This document shows, one piece after another, positions 26,481 to 34,846 of a stretch of 64,000 nucleotides of DNA. Location: assembly GCA_965263215.1 (NCBI GenBank), contig OZ253663.1, positions 558,001 to 622,000 of the forward strand, in the 5' to 3' direction. A program made the translations under genes and the position numbers. Source of the stretch: UBA1672 sp965263215. Its GTDB lineage: Bacteria > Pseudomonadota > Alphaproteobacteria > Micavibrionales > Micavibrionaceae. The notes under the pieces are model-generated. The model searched no databases. It was not told where the DNA came from and saw only the letters and a list, made by a program, of their open reading frames with translations. Positions within the stretch are counted from its first letter, which is position 1; the number at the start of each line of letters is the position of its first letter.

Positions 26481-27836
26481 ATGTTCAAAAAAGTTCTGAT
26501 AGCCAATCGCGGTGAAATTGCCCTTCGTATTATTCGCGCATGTCGTGAGATGGGTATTGAAACCGTTGTTGTGCACTCAACGGCAGATGCGAGTTCTATG
26601 CCTGTTCGTTTGGCGGATGAATCTGTGTGTATTGGGCCACCTGCGGGTAAGGATAGCTATCTGAACATTCCTTCTATTTTAACTGCCGCTGCATTAACCG
26701 GCGCGAGTGCGATTCACCCGGGATACGGATTTTTGTCAGAAAATGCGCAATTCGCTCGCATGGTAGAAGAGCATAATTTCAAGTTTATCGGACCTTCTGC
26801 GGATTTGATCGACAAAATGGGTGATAAAGTGACAGCCAAGCAAACTGTTCAAGAGCTTGGCCTGCCCGTTGTGCCGGGCTCCCCCGGTGGTGTCGAAAGT
26901 GCAGAAGATGGCTTGAAAATGTCCAAAGATATGGGCTTTCCTGTTCTTATTAAGGCCGCCAGTGGTGGTGGTGGTAAGGGGATGCAGGTCGTCCGTGAGG
27001 CTGAGAGCTTCATAGAGGCTTATAATACTGCGCGCAGTGAAGCCAAAGCAAATTTCGGCGATGATACTGTTTATATAGAAAAGTACCTCGAAAAGCCGCG
27101 CCATATTGAAATTCAGGTCTTTGGTGATTCTCACGGTAATGCGATTCATTTGGGAGAGCGCGATTGTTCAATACAGCGCCGCCACCAAAAGTTGGTTGAA
27201 GAAGGGCCATCACCGATTTTATCGGAAGAAGAGCGTGATAAAATAGGTAAGTTGGCGGCCGACACGGTGCGCGGTCTTGGCTATGAAGGCGCAGGAACGA
27301 TTGAGTTTTTGTATGAAGACGGTGAATTTTATTTCATGGAAATGAACACGCGTATTCAAGTTGAACATCCTGTCACAGAAATGATTACGGGTATTGATCT
27401 GATAGCCGAACAAATCCGTGTCGCCGCGGGAGAGGCTTTAACAATCCGTAAAAACAAGTTTCGTTTTCGTGGGCATGCGATTGAAATTCGTATTAATGCA
27501 GAAGACCCTGATACTTTTGTTCCTTCACCGGGTAAAATTACACAATTTCACGCCCCTGGCGGATTGGGTGTAAGATTCGATAGTGCGATTTACGGGGGGT
27601 ATTCCATACCGCCCTATTATGATTCGATGATTGGTAAGTTGATCGTCCATGGCCGTAATCGTGATGAATGCGTGAAGCGTCTTTTACGCGCCATTCGTGA
27701 AACGGTTATTGAGGGTGTTAAAACAACACTTCCACTTCACGATTGGATATTAAGGCAGCCTGAATTTATTTCAGGTGATTATACGATCCACTGGCTTGAA
27801 AATAAGCTTGCTGAGAAAGCCGAAGAAGAAACATGA
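26481..27836 (+). CDS. accC: biotin carboxylase subunit of acetyl-CoA carboxylase
   Basis: 451 residues, normal AccC length. It starts LIANRGEIALRI, has HPGYGFLSENA near residue 75, the ATP-grasp glycine loop KAASGGGGKGMQ near 157, RDCSIQRRHQK near 233 and the metal-binding EMNTRIQVEHPVTE near 287. It carboxylates biotin on AccB with ATP and bicarbonate. Its stop overlaps the next start codon (ATGA). Confidence 0.98.
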   Translation: MFKKVLIANRGEIALRIIRACREMGIETVVVHSTADASSMPVRLADESVCIGPPAGKDSYLNIPSILTAAALTGASAIHPGYGFLSENAQFARMVEEHNFKFIGPSADLIDKMGDKVTAKQTVQELGLPVVPGSPGGVESAEDGLKMSKDMGFPVLIKAASGGGGKGMQVVREAESFIEAYNTARSEAKANFGDDTVYIEKYLEKPRHIEIQVFGDSHGNAIHLGERDCSIQRRHQKLVEEGPSPILSEEERDKIGKLAADTVRGLGYEGAGTIEFLYEDGEFYFMEMNTRIQVEHPVTEMITGIDLIAEQIRVAAGEALTIRKNKFRFRGHAIEIRINAEDPDTFVPSPGKITQFHAPGGLGVRFDSAIYGGYSIPPYYDSMIGKLIVHGRNRDECVKRLLRAIRETVIEGVKTTLPLHDWILRQPEFISGDYTIHWLENKLAEKAEEET

Positions 27837-28459
27837 TAATGAATTACGTCATTATATCCGGATCACATCGCGGTGAAGATGTTGCGCAATCATTTAAAGT
27901 TTCAAATTGGCTGGCGGATGCCCTGCAGAAAAAAGAAGCCAATAATAATTCCGACATCATAAGCTTAAGCGGTAATCCTTATCCTCTATGGAGCGAAAGC
28001 GCGTGGAACGACAAGTCTGACTTATCCCAGAAAATGGCCGCGCCATTAGGAGCAATCAGTAAAGCTGACGCGCTGATTATCGTTGCGCCGGAATATGGTG
28101 GTATGGTTCCTGCGGCGCTCAAGAATTTCTTGCTGTACATTACATCCGAACATGCGGCGCATAAGCCTTGCTTATTGGTGGGTGTGTCTGCAAGTCGTGG
28201 CGGCACGTACCCCATCGCGGAGCTGCGTATGAGTGGTTATAAGAATAACCGCATGGTTTACATCCCTGATCATTTAATCGTGCAATCCGTTGGCGATGTG
28301 ATGAATGATCACGATTTGAATAATGGCGAACAGCCAGACCTTTATATCAAAAAACGTGCGCATTATTCATTGGATGTTCTGGCCGCCTATGCTGGTGCGC
28401 TTAAAGATATGCGCTCTGCCGGTGATTTACTGGATGAAGCCTATCCATTTGGAATGTAG
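27833..28459 (+). CDS. NAD(P)H-dependent FMN reductase-like flavodoxin-fold protein
   Basis: 208 residues overlapping accC by 4 bases; an ATG at 27839 is also possible. The N-terminal VIISGSHRGEDV is the phosphate-binding loop of NADPH-dependent FMN reductases, and IVAPEYGGMVPAALKNFL is the second family motif, with the PEYxxxxPaaLKN pattern. It probably reduces flavins or quinones, but the substrate is unknown. It may be an accBC operon passenger by position only. Confidence 0.85.
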   Translation: MIMNYVIISGSHRGEDVAQSFKVSNWLADALQKKEANNNSDIISLSGNPYPLWSESAWNDKSDLSQKMAAPLGAISKADALIIVAPEYGGMVPAALKNFLLYITSEHAAHKPCLLVGVSASRGGTYPIAELRMSGYKNNRMVYIPDHLIVQSVGDVMNDHDLNNGEQPDLYIKKRAHYSLDVLAAYAGALKDMRSAGDLLDEAYPFGM

Positions 28460-28494
28460 TAGAAATTTCCTCTTATCTTCTTCATACTTAAGTC

Positions 28495-29175
28495 ATGCAG
28501 ATTGTTCTGACACCTGAGATTTTGCTTGCGGCCTATACGCAAGGGTTGTTTCCGATGGCGTATGGCGCTAAGAGCGATTACGTGCATTGGGTGTGCCCGG
28601 AATTGCGCGGTCAGATATCCATTTCCGACATGCACGTGCCCAAACGCCTGAAAAAATCTGTCCGGCAGATGAAAATCAAGGGCAAGCCTTATGAGATTAA
28701 AATTAATGCCGACTTTGAAGGCGTGATCAGAGCCTGCGCGGAGGAAACCGAGGCGCGCGTAGAAACATGGATCAATGATCAGATTGTCGATGCCTATTGT
28801 AAGCTTCACGCGCTGGGGCACGTGCATTCGGTGGAATGCTGGCAGGATGATAAACTGGTCGGTGGGCTTTATGGTGTTGCGATTGGCGGGGTATTTTGCG
28901 GGGAGAGCATGTTTTCACACCAAACCGATGCCAGTAAAGTCGCGCTCGTGCATTTGACGGCGCGCCTGCACCACGCGGGGTATGAAATCCTCGATACGCA
29001 ATTCACCAATCCGCATCTGGAGCAATTCGGCGTGTATGAGATCGCACATAAAGACTATGTGGCATTACTCGAACCTGCCTTACATAAAGAGTGCGTTTTT
29101 GATTTCACGGATGTATCAGAACGTGATTTGATCGCGGCATATTTTGATATGCAGGATGGGCAGGGCAGGCAATGA
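28495..29175 (+). CDS. aat: leucyl/phenylalanyl-tRNA-protein transferase
   Basis: 226 residues. Family hallmarks are LLAAYTQGLFPMAYG, YVHWVCPELRGQI, the central HSVECWQDDKLVGGLYGVA, GESMFSHQTDASKVALVHL and DTQFTNPHLEQFGVYEI. The enzyme adds Leu or Phe to N-terminal Lys/Arg proteins, marking them for ClpS-ClpAP. clpA and clpS are both in this window (32395-36633), so the whole N-degron route is encoded within about 8 kb. Confidence 0.97.
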   Translation: MQIVLTPEILLAAYTQGLFPMAYGAKSDYVHWVCPELRGQISISDMHVPKRLKKSVRQMKIKGKPYEIKINADFEGVIRACAEETEARVETWINDQIVDAYCKLHALGHVHSVECWQDDKLVGGLYGVAIGGVFCGESMFSHQTDASKVALVHLTARLHHAGYEILDTQFTNPHLEQFGVYEIAHKDYVALLEPALHKECVFDFTDVSERDLIAAYFDMQDGQGRQ

Positions 29176-29666
29176 AAATTGTAAAAAAAATATTTTTGTT
29201 AATACTAATGCTTATTTGTCTGGTTTATGCATTTCTGCTGAACAGGGTCAGCACTGATTCCCTAAAGGTTATTTTTGATTTACAGAAAAATCTAGAAATC
29301 ATTGTCTGTAATCCGACATATAGATTGGCCATTATTCAAGGAGCTATAACCCGTGGCGATTTAATTTACAGTCACGAGGCCTCTATTTTATATAAAACAG
29401 ATACAGGTAAAGAAATAATGCTTTTGGGTCCTTTAAAAGACCTACCTCCAAGCTATGGTTTTGTTGCTGAACAAAAAGTTCTTATGCCTAAGCAATGCGT
29501 GAACGGATTAATTAATGTGAGGGCGTTGTTGAAAGATAAAACAGCAAAATCCTTTCAATTCCATCTTAGATTATATGAAGATTATCTATCTTCTCCAGTA
29601 GATCCTGTCCCTTACAGCGCGGACGATGCGCTATTTAAAAGCCAGTGGTTTGATTTAGAAGAATAA
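29172..29666 (+). CDS. hypothetical membrane-anchored or secreted protein
   Basis: 164 residues, starting inside the aat stop (ATGA overlap). An N-terminal hydrophobic helix (about 5-25) after four Lys suggests a signal or anchor, with the rest outside the cytoplasm. The mature part contains two Cys (VCNPTY and PKQCVNG) that could form a disulfide. AT-rich codons contrast with aat, so the gene may be a later insertion at a conserved locus. No family is recognised. It sits between aat and the convergent DUF2155 gene, which are usually direct neighbours in alphaproteobacteria. Confidence 0.6.
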   Translation: MKIVKKIFLLILMLICLVYAFLLNRVSTDSLKVIFDLQKNLEIIVCNPTYRLAIIQGAITRGDLIYSHEASILYKTDTGKEIMLLGPLKDLPPSYGFVAEQKVLMPKQCVNGLINVRALLKDKTAKSFQFHLRLYEDYLSSPVDPVPYSADDALFKSQWFDLEE

Positions 29667-30191
29667 TCACTCCAACAAATCCTGATTATCGGCATCGTTG
29701 GGGTCGTTATCTTCCTCTGGCGCGGTTTCACCCTCATCTTTAGTCTCTTTATTCTTAACTTTTGGCTTATCGTAATCCAGACAATCCAGAACCCAGACAT
29801 CGTAAATCGGGTGATCCATCGGCGATAGTCCGGGGGAGGAGGCAAACATCCAACCACTGAACACCCAATCGGCGTTATCGTCTGTGTCCACTTCCCAGAT
29901 TTGCAGGAAGGCCGCGGATTCAGGTTCATCAATGGGGGAGGATTTCTGACAGCTCTGCACGCGGATATAAAGCGGGCCAAAGCGTAGCGTACTACCGACC
30001 TTTGCATCAAACGTCATAGTACGCGCCGTGCCTTTATCCAATGACTGCAGTTTCACTCGCGGATACTCTGTCATCTCGCGCGCATGCGCACTGGTGGAGT
30101 GGAAAGAGAAAGCGGTAAGAAAAGAGAGGCCTGCAATCAGGAGCTTACTTTTCTTCTTTGTCGCCTTGCATACTGAAAATAAATTGGCCAA
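29667..30191 (-). CDS. DUF2155-family periplasmic protein
   Basis: 174 residues. A signal peptide ends near SAHA-REM (about residue 37). The conserved DUF2155 core has RFGPLYIRVQSCQKSS, FLQIWE and FSGWMFASSPGLSPMDHPIY with a DVWVLDC end. The C-terminal 40 residues are acidic. The only ATG overlaps mlaD by 47 bases; a shorter start at a CTG (about residue 18), close behind an AGAAGAAAAG stretch, would fit the signal peptide as well. The function of DUF2155 is unknown; its partnership with MlaD hints at envelope lipid transport. Confidence 0.88.
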   Translation of the reverse strand: MANLFSVCKATKKKSKLLIAGLSFLTAFSFHSTSAHAREMTEYPRVKLQSLDKGTARTMTFDAKVGSTLRFGPLYIRVQSCQKSSPIDEPESAAFLQIWEVDTDDNADWVFSGWMFASSPGLSPMDHPIYDVWVLDCLDYDKPKVKNKETKDEGETAPEEDNDPNDADNQDLLE

Positions 30192-30603
30192 GAAGTTGCT
30201 CCAGATTTTGAGGGGCTTGGGTGTATTGAATGTTGCCGCCCGGTTCGATCATCTCTTCTTCCGCGCCGGGTTCAAGGGCGAGATACTGACCGCCAAGCAA
30301 ACTTTCGCTGCTGATTAATGCGGCTGTGTCTGTTGGTAAATGATGTCCGTTACGGATGCTCATATGGACGCGCGCAAGGTAAGTGTCAGGCATAAGTTCA
30401 ACTGAGGAGACCGTGCCGACTTTAACGCCGCTGATTTGGATAACATCACCTGGTTTAAGGCCGCCAACACTTGAGAAGTCAGCCGTGATGTTATAGCCAT
30501 CTGTCGTGGCGATATCGGCGGTTTTAACACTGTATGTTAGAAACAGGCCTGCGGCTATAAGGACGACGGCACCTAAAATTGTTTCTGCGATACTGCGTTT
30601 CAT
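30145..30603 (-). CDS. mlaD: MlaD-family phospholipid transport substrate-binding protein
   Basis: 152 residues. One N-terminal membrane helix (about 8-24) anchors an MCE domain with FSSVGGLKPGDVIQISGVKV and VGTVSSVELM, then SSESLLGGQYLALEPG. This is the standard MlaD layout. The hexamer binds phospholipids in the periplasm between MlaC and the MlaEF transporter. mlaE and mlaF are not adjacent here. It lies in an NDUFA12-mlaD-DUF2155 operon on the minus strand. Confidence 0.92.
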   Translation of the reverse strand: MKRSIAETILGAVVLIAAGLFLTYSVKTADIATTDGYNITADFSSVGGLKPGDVIQISGVKVGTVSSVELMPDTYLARVHMSIRNGHHLPTDTAALISSESLLGGQYLALEPGAEEEMIEPGGNIQYTQAPQNLEQLLGQFIFSMQGDKEEK

Positions 30604-30706
30604 GTTGTTTCTCTTACGTTTGTTGCCAATCCAATATCAGAGTTAGCATGTGTTGTCATTCGGGTAAAGTATATAGCCTTTAGCATACAAACTTATCTGT
30701 TTATCC

Positions 30707-31102
30707 CTAATCCGCGGGCGTCCAGGCTTCGTAATCACCGGTTGCTTTTTCACGTTTGCCACCGGACAAAATATGCCCGGGTGGGCGATAGGCCTTGTTT
30801 GTGCCTGTCATATTTGGTTTGTGCGGCTTTTGCCATGGGCGTCGGTGAGATTCACTTGATTCATCGGGCACGACATTTGTTTGGTGGTGCAACCAACCGT
30901 GCCATTCCGGTGGGACTTTTGTGGCTTCGGGCGTGCCTTTATACATCACCCACCGTCTTGGGCGTTTGTATCCTTTTCTCGCAGGGGCTTCGTAATAGCT
31001 ATTGCCTGCGGTATCCTTACCGACCCGCTTACCACGCGCGGTAATTGTAAATAAAGATATATGCGCGGGAGATAAAACGCCTAAAAAACTAAAAAATCCC
31101 AT
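30707..31102 (-). CDS. NADH:ubiquinone oxidoreductase accessory subunit, NDUFA12 type
   Basis: 131 residues. It matches the NDUFA12/B17.2 family with RRWVMYKGTPEATKVPPEWH, GWLHHQTNVVP and RPWQKPHKPNMTGTNKAYRP, ending GDYEAWTP. This subunit of complex I is shared by alphaproteobacteria and mitochondria, and it is good evidence for the class of the host. It should bind the membrane-arm/peripheral-arm junction on the cytoplasmic side. Confidence 0.95.
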   Translation of the reverse strand: MGFFSFLGVLSPAHISLFTITARGKRVGKDTAGNSYYEAPARKGYKRPRRWVMYKGTPEATKVPPEWHGWLHHQTNVVPDESSESHRRPWQKPHKPNMTGTNKAYRPPGHILSGGKREKATGDYEAWTPAD

Positions 31103-31193
31103 AATTGCTGCGTATCCTTTAAAATTATGCTTTACGGATCTGTATTTGTTTCCGATTATGGCAGAGCTTCATATAAACGGAAAGGCAAAACGT

Positions 31194-31655
31194 ATGACAC
31201 TCAGTGCAAAACTTCAAGAGCTAGGTTTAGAACTTCCTGCTGTGGCGGCTCCGGCGGCAAATTATGTACCCTATGTGGTTTCTGGGAATACGGTTTATGT
31301 GTCCGGTCAAATTCCTTTCCTGAATGGTGAAAAAATGCACATGGGTCGTGTTGGCGATGATTTGAATGAAGAAGACGGCGCGGCGGCCGCGCAGGCTTGC
31401 GCGCTGAATATACTTGCGCAGGTGAACGAGGCCGTGGGTGGCGACTGGTCACGCGTGAAACGTTGTGTGAAGCTTGGCGGATTTGTAAATTGTACACCCG
31501 ACTTCACCAATCAACCTGTCGTGATTAATGGTGCATCCAACCTGATCGCCGATGTTATGGGGGATGCAGGAAAGCATGCCCGTTTTGCGGTGGGTGCTCC
31601 GTCATTGCCGCTAGGGGTGGCAGTTGAAATTGATGCCGTATTTGAGATAGGCTGA
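31194..31655 (+). CDS. RidA-family protein (YjgF/TdcF-like)
   Basis: 153 residues from the ATG at 31194, chosen because GGAAAGG lies 8-14 bases upstream; an earlier ATG at 31158 has no ribosome site. The protein shows NYVPYVVSGNTVYVSGQIPF and a closing GAPSLPLGVAVEIDAVFEI, where the canonical Arg of RidA deaminases is replaced by Gly-Val context (SLPLGVAVE). It is the common 153-residue COG0251 subgroup. Deamination of imine/enamine intermediates is possible but unproven for this subgroup. Confidence 0.88.
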   Translation: MTLSAKLQELGLELPAVAAPAANYVPYVVSGNTVYVSGQIPFLNGEKMHMGRVGDDLNEEDGAAAAQACALNILAQVNEAVGGDWSRVKRCVKLGGFVNCTPDFTNQPVVINGASNLIADVMGDAGKHARFAVGAPSLPLGVAVEIDAVFEIG

Positions 31656-32374
31656 TGAATATGAAGCATCTATTGTTTTTATTATTTTTGATTCTGCCCT
31701 GCACTGGATATGCGGATATTCCGACATTGACGGAAGAGCAGCGTGTTTTCATTGAAGATTACGTTGAGGCCGCAGAGCAAAAAAGCGATGATTTATATTG
31801 GGATATGATCCACCCTGAATCGCGTGCTTGCATGTCTGAATCGTTTAAAAAATTCGTCATACAAAATTTTATAAAAAAAGCAGATAACGTTCGTTACGTC
31901 GATTATGAAGGCGTTCGGATTGAGCCGGCGAATTTACAGGTTCTGGAAAAGCAAGTAAGCCATCTTTATCGCAAGCGTGCTTATTTATCGGTGCAGCCGA
32001 ATTACATGCTCGAATCTCACATATCTGTTCAGAGCGTTGATAAAAATACATGTACCTTGAAGCCAACAAACTATCGGTTTTCGGTGCCTGTCGCGTTTCA
32101 TGAGGGTGAGTGGTACGAGGTTATGCCCTGTGGGCGCGATGATTTAGAGGTTTTTCTTAAAAAGCAGCTTGCGGCGCGTGCGGAACAAAAGAGGCGTGTT
32201 GATGAGCTATATGATTCTGTACCGCAAAGCTTCTGGGCGGAATTAGAGCCTGTTTTGATGGAAGATCATGACGCCGCCAAGGCGATCAAACGTCTGGAAG
32301 AAATTCGCGGGTTTTCACTCTCTGAAGCTAAAGCCGTTATAGGCATGCGATGTGAAAGGCTCAATGGAAAGTAA
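31655..32374 (+). CDS. hypothetical secreted protein
   Basis: 239 residues starting at the last base of the RidA stop codon. The signal peptide LLFLLFLILPCTGYADI ends near residue 20; a Cys at 16 does not fit a strict lipobox. The mature protein has two further regions: a mixed N-terminal part with Cys pairs (SRACMSES, DKNTCTLKP, MPCGRD), and a C-terminal helical part with a charged KKQLAARAEQKRRVDELYD stretch. No known family is recognised. Translational coupling to the RidA gene suggests co-expression. Confidence 0.65.
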   Translation: MNMKHLLFLLFLILPCTGYADIPTLTEEQRVFIEDYVEAAEQKSDDLYWDMIHPESRACMSESFKKFVIQNFIKKADNVRYVDYEGVRIEPANLQVLEKQVSHLYRKRAYLSVQPNYMLESHISVQSVDKNTCTLKPTNYRFSVPVAFHEGEWYEVMPCGRDDLEVFLKKQLAARAEQKRRVDELYDSVPQSFWAELEPVLMEDHDAAKAIKRLEEIRGFSLSEAKAVIGMRCERLNGK

Positions 32375-32394
32375 GATCGTAATATAAATCTTAT

Positions 32395-34695
32395 TTACTT
32401 TACCTTTTGCTTTTCCTGCATCTTTTTACGGCGTTTCTTTGGGTTATCCTCTTCATAGACAAAGGTTAGCTCATCGCCATCGTAATCAATGGTGACTGCA
32501 CCGCCTTTTTCAAGTTTGCCGAATAAAATCTCCTCAGCCAGAGGACGTTTGATTTTTTCTTGAATAATCCGTCCAAGCGGGCGCGCGCCCATGGTGACGT
32601 CATAACCTTCTTTCGCAAGATATTTACGTGCCTTGCTGCTAAGCTCAATCGTCACATTTTTATCTGAAAGCTGGGCTTCGAGCTGGAGGATAAACTTATC
32701 AACCACACGCTCGACTGTTTTGGGTTTTAGATTCTGGAAGGGGACAATCGCGTCTAATCGGTTACGAAATTCCGGCGTGAATGTCTTGGTGATGGCATCA
32801 TTATTGGCATAGTCCATATCACCGACTTCACGGCCAAAGCCAATCGGGGTTTTCGCCATATCGGACGCACCCGCATTGGTGGTCATGATTAAAATGACGT
32901 TGCGGAAATCAATTGTTTTGCCGTTATTATCGGTTAGCTTCCCGTAATCCATAACCTGCAGAAGGATGTTGAATAAATCAGGGTGCGCCTTTTCGATTTC
33001 ATCGAGCAACAGGACACAATGTGGGTGTTGATCGACTTTATCGGTCATTAGGCCGCCTTGTTCAAATCCGACATAACCGGGCGGCGTACCGATAAGGCGT
33101 GACACGGAATGACGCTCCATATATTCAGACATATCAAACCGTAATAATTCCACGCCCATAGATTTGGATAGTTGCCGTGCAACCTCTGTTTTACCAACAC
33201 CGGTTGGCCCTGAAAATAAATATGATCCGATGGGTTTTTCAGAATCGCGCAGCCCTGCGCGTGCCATCTTCACTGAATCACAAAGTGTATCAATCGCGAC
33301 GTCTTGGTCATAAACAAGAGTTTTTAAATCACGTTCTAAACTTTGCAACGCTTCGCGGTCATTTTTATTCATGCTTGTTGATGGTATGCGCGCAATGGCG
33401 GCAATCACGCCTTCAATGTCTTTATGGCCGATTGTTTTTTTACGCTGATCTTCAGGTACTAACATTTGCGCTGCGCCGACTTCGTCAATAATGTCGATGG
33501 CTTTATCGGGTAATTTGCGCTCGCCAATATATTTCGCGGACAGCTCCACGGCAGATTTAAGCGCACTTTTCGTGTATTTAACGTTGTGATGTTTTTCGTA
33601 ATAGGGCTGTAAGCCTTCGAGTATTTTAATTGCGTCCTCTATGCTTGGCTCGGGGACGTCGATTTTTTGGAAACGTCGCACAAGCGCACGATCTTTTTCA
33701 AAGTGATTACGGTATTCCTTATAAGTCGTGGAGCCGATGCAGCGGAGCGAACCGTTCGATAGGGCGGGCTTTAACAGATTCGAGGCATCCATCGCACCGC
33801 CGCTTGTTGCGCCCGCACCAATTATTGTATGGATTTCATCAATGAACAAGACGGATTCAGGGATGTTTTCGAGTTCTGCCAGTACGGCTTTCAGGCGTTC
33901 TTCAAAATCACCGCGATAGCGTGTGCCTGCGAGCAGTGCCCCCATATCAAGGGAGTAAATGACTGCGTCGTGTAATACTTCGGGGACTTCTTTTTCAATA
34001 ATGCGCTTGGCGAGGCCTTCTGCGATCGCAGTCTTTCCTACGCCCGGATCACCAACATAAAGCGGGTTATTCTTTGAGCGGCGGCACAGAATTTGAATTG
34101 TGCGCTCAACTTCTTGTTCGCGCCCGATAAGCGGGTCAATGCCACCATCTGCGGCCTTTTGATTTAAATCTGTGCAATAGGCATCTAAGGCTTCTTTACC
34201 GGCCTTCACTTCTTTTTCTTCCTCTACGCCTTGTGGTGTTTTGGTGGGGTCATCCTGAGAGGCGACTTTAGCGATACCGTGCGATATATAATTTACTGCA
34301 TCGAAACGCGTCATATCACGTTCTTGTAGCGTGAAAACAGCGTGGCTTTCGCGCTCTGAAAACAATGCAACCAAAACATTGGCGCCTGTAACCTCTTCGC
34401 GTCCTGATGATTGCACGTGAATGGCCGCGCGTTGAAGAACACGTTGAAAGGCGTTGGTGGGCTTGGATTCATCAATATCCTTGTTGATTAAACTGCTAAG
34501 GTCATTTTCGATGTAATGCAAAAGTGCGGAGGATAAATCATCCAGATCAATGCCACAGGAACGTAAAACCGCCATAGCATCCTGATCACTGGCAAGCGCA
34601 AGTAATAAGTGCTCTAGCGTAGCATATTCGTGGTGCTTTTCATTGGCGATGGCTAAGGCGCGATGTAATGTTTGTTCCAAATTACGTGAGAGCAT
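32395..34695 (-). CDS. clpA: ATP-dependent Clp protease ATP-binding subunit ClpA
   Basis: 766 residues. It has the double Clp N domain (about 1-145), the first AAA+ module with Walker A GDPGVGKTA near 217 and Walker B VLFIDEIHT, then the D2 module with GPTGVGKTEVA near 500 and VLLLDEIEKAHP. There is no ClpB-type middle coiled coil, which separates it from ClpB. A Lys/Arg-rich C-terminal tail follows. It unfolds substrates for ClpP, with ClpS as adaptor. clpS is split from clpA here by amt. Confidence 0.97.
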   Translation of the reverse strand: MLSRNLEQTLHRALAIANEKHHEYATLEHLLLALASDQDAMAVLRSCGIDLDDLSSALLHYIENDLSSLINKDIDESKPTNAFQRVLQRAAIHVQSSGREEVTGANVLVALFSERESHAVFTLQERDMTRFDAVNYISHGIAKVASQDDPTKTPQGVEEEKEVKAGKEALDAYCTDLNQKAADGGIDPLIGREQEVERTIQILCRRSKNNPLYVGDPGVGKTAIAEGLAKRIIEKEVPEVLHDAVIYSLDMGALLAGTRYRGDFEERLKAVLAELENIPESVLFIDEIHTIIGAGATSGGAMDASNLLKPALSNGSLRCIGSTTYKEYRNHFEKDRALVRRFQKIDVPEPSIEDAIKILEGLQPYYEKHHNVKYTKSALKSAVELSAKYIGERKLPDKAIDIIDEVGAAQMLVPEDQRKKTIGHKDIEGVIAAIARIPSTSMNKNDREALQSLERDLKTLVYDQDVAIDTLCDSVKMARAGLRDSEKPIGSYLFSGPTGVGKTEVARQLSKSMGVELLRFDMSEYMERHSVSRLIGTPPGYVGFEQGGLMTDKVDQHPHCVLLLDEIEKAHPDLFNILLQVMDYGKLTDNNGKTIDFRNVILIMTTNAGASDMAKTPIGFGREVGDMDYANNDAITKTFTPEFRNRLDAIVPFQNLKPKTVERVVDKFILQLEAQLSDKNVTIELSSKARKYLAKEGYDVTMGARPLGRIIQEKIKRPLAEEILFGKLEKGGAVTIDYDGDELTFVYEEDNPKKRRKKMQEKQKVK

Positions 34696-34776
34696 GGATG
34701 GATATCCTATAATTTATGTTAAGTGCAGCAGAATAGGGATATTCTAGCACAGTATTTTTTACCATGCCATGTCTTC

Positions 34777-34812
34777 AAAAAAAGTTAAGAGCGTAAAATT
34801 TACGCTCTTAAC
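34777..34812 (-). terminator. Rho-independent terminator of amt
   Basis: A near-perfect 14-bp inverted repeat starting GTTAAGAGCGTAAA and ending TTTACGCTCTTAAC (34784-34812), followed on the minus strand by seven T. It lies about 35 bases past the amt stop and before clpA, so amt and clpA are separate transcripts. Confidence 0.92.
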
Positions 34813-34846
34813 TCCCCTGCTGAACAAGTTTGTGTGTGGAGAAATA

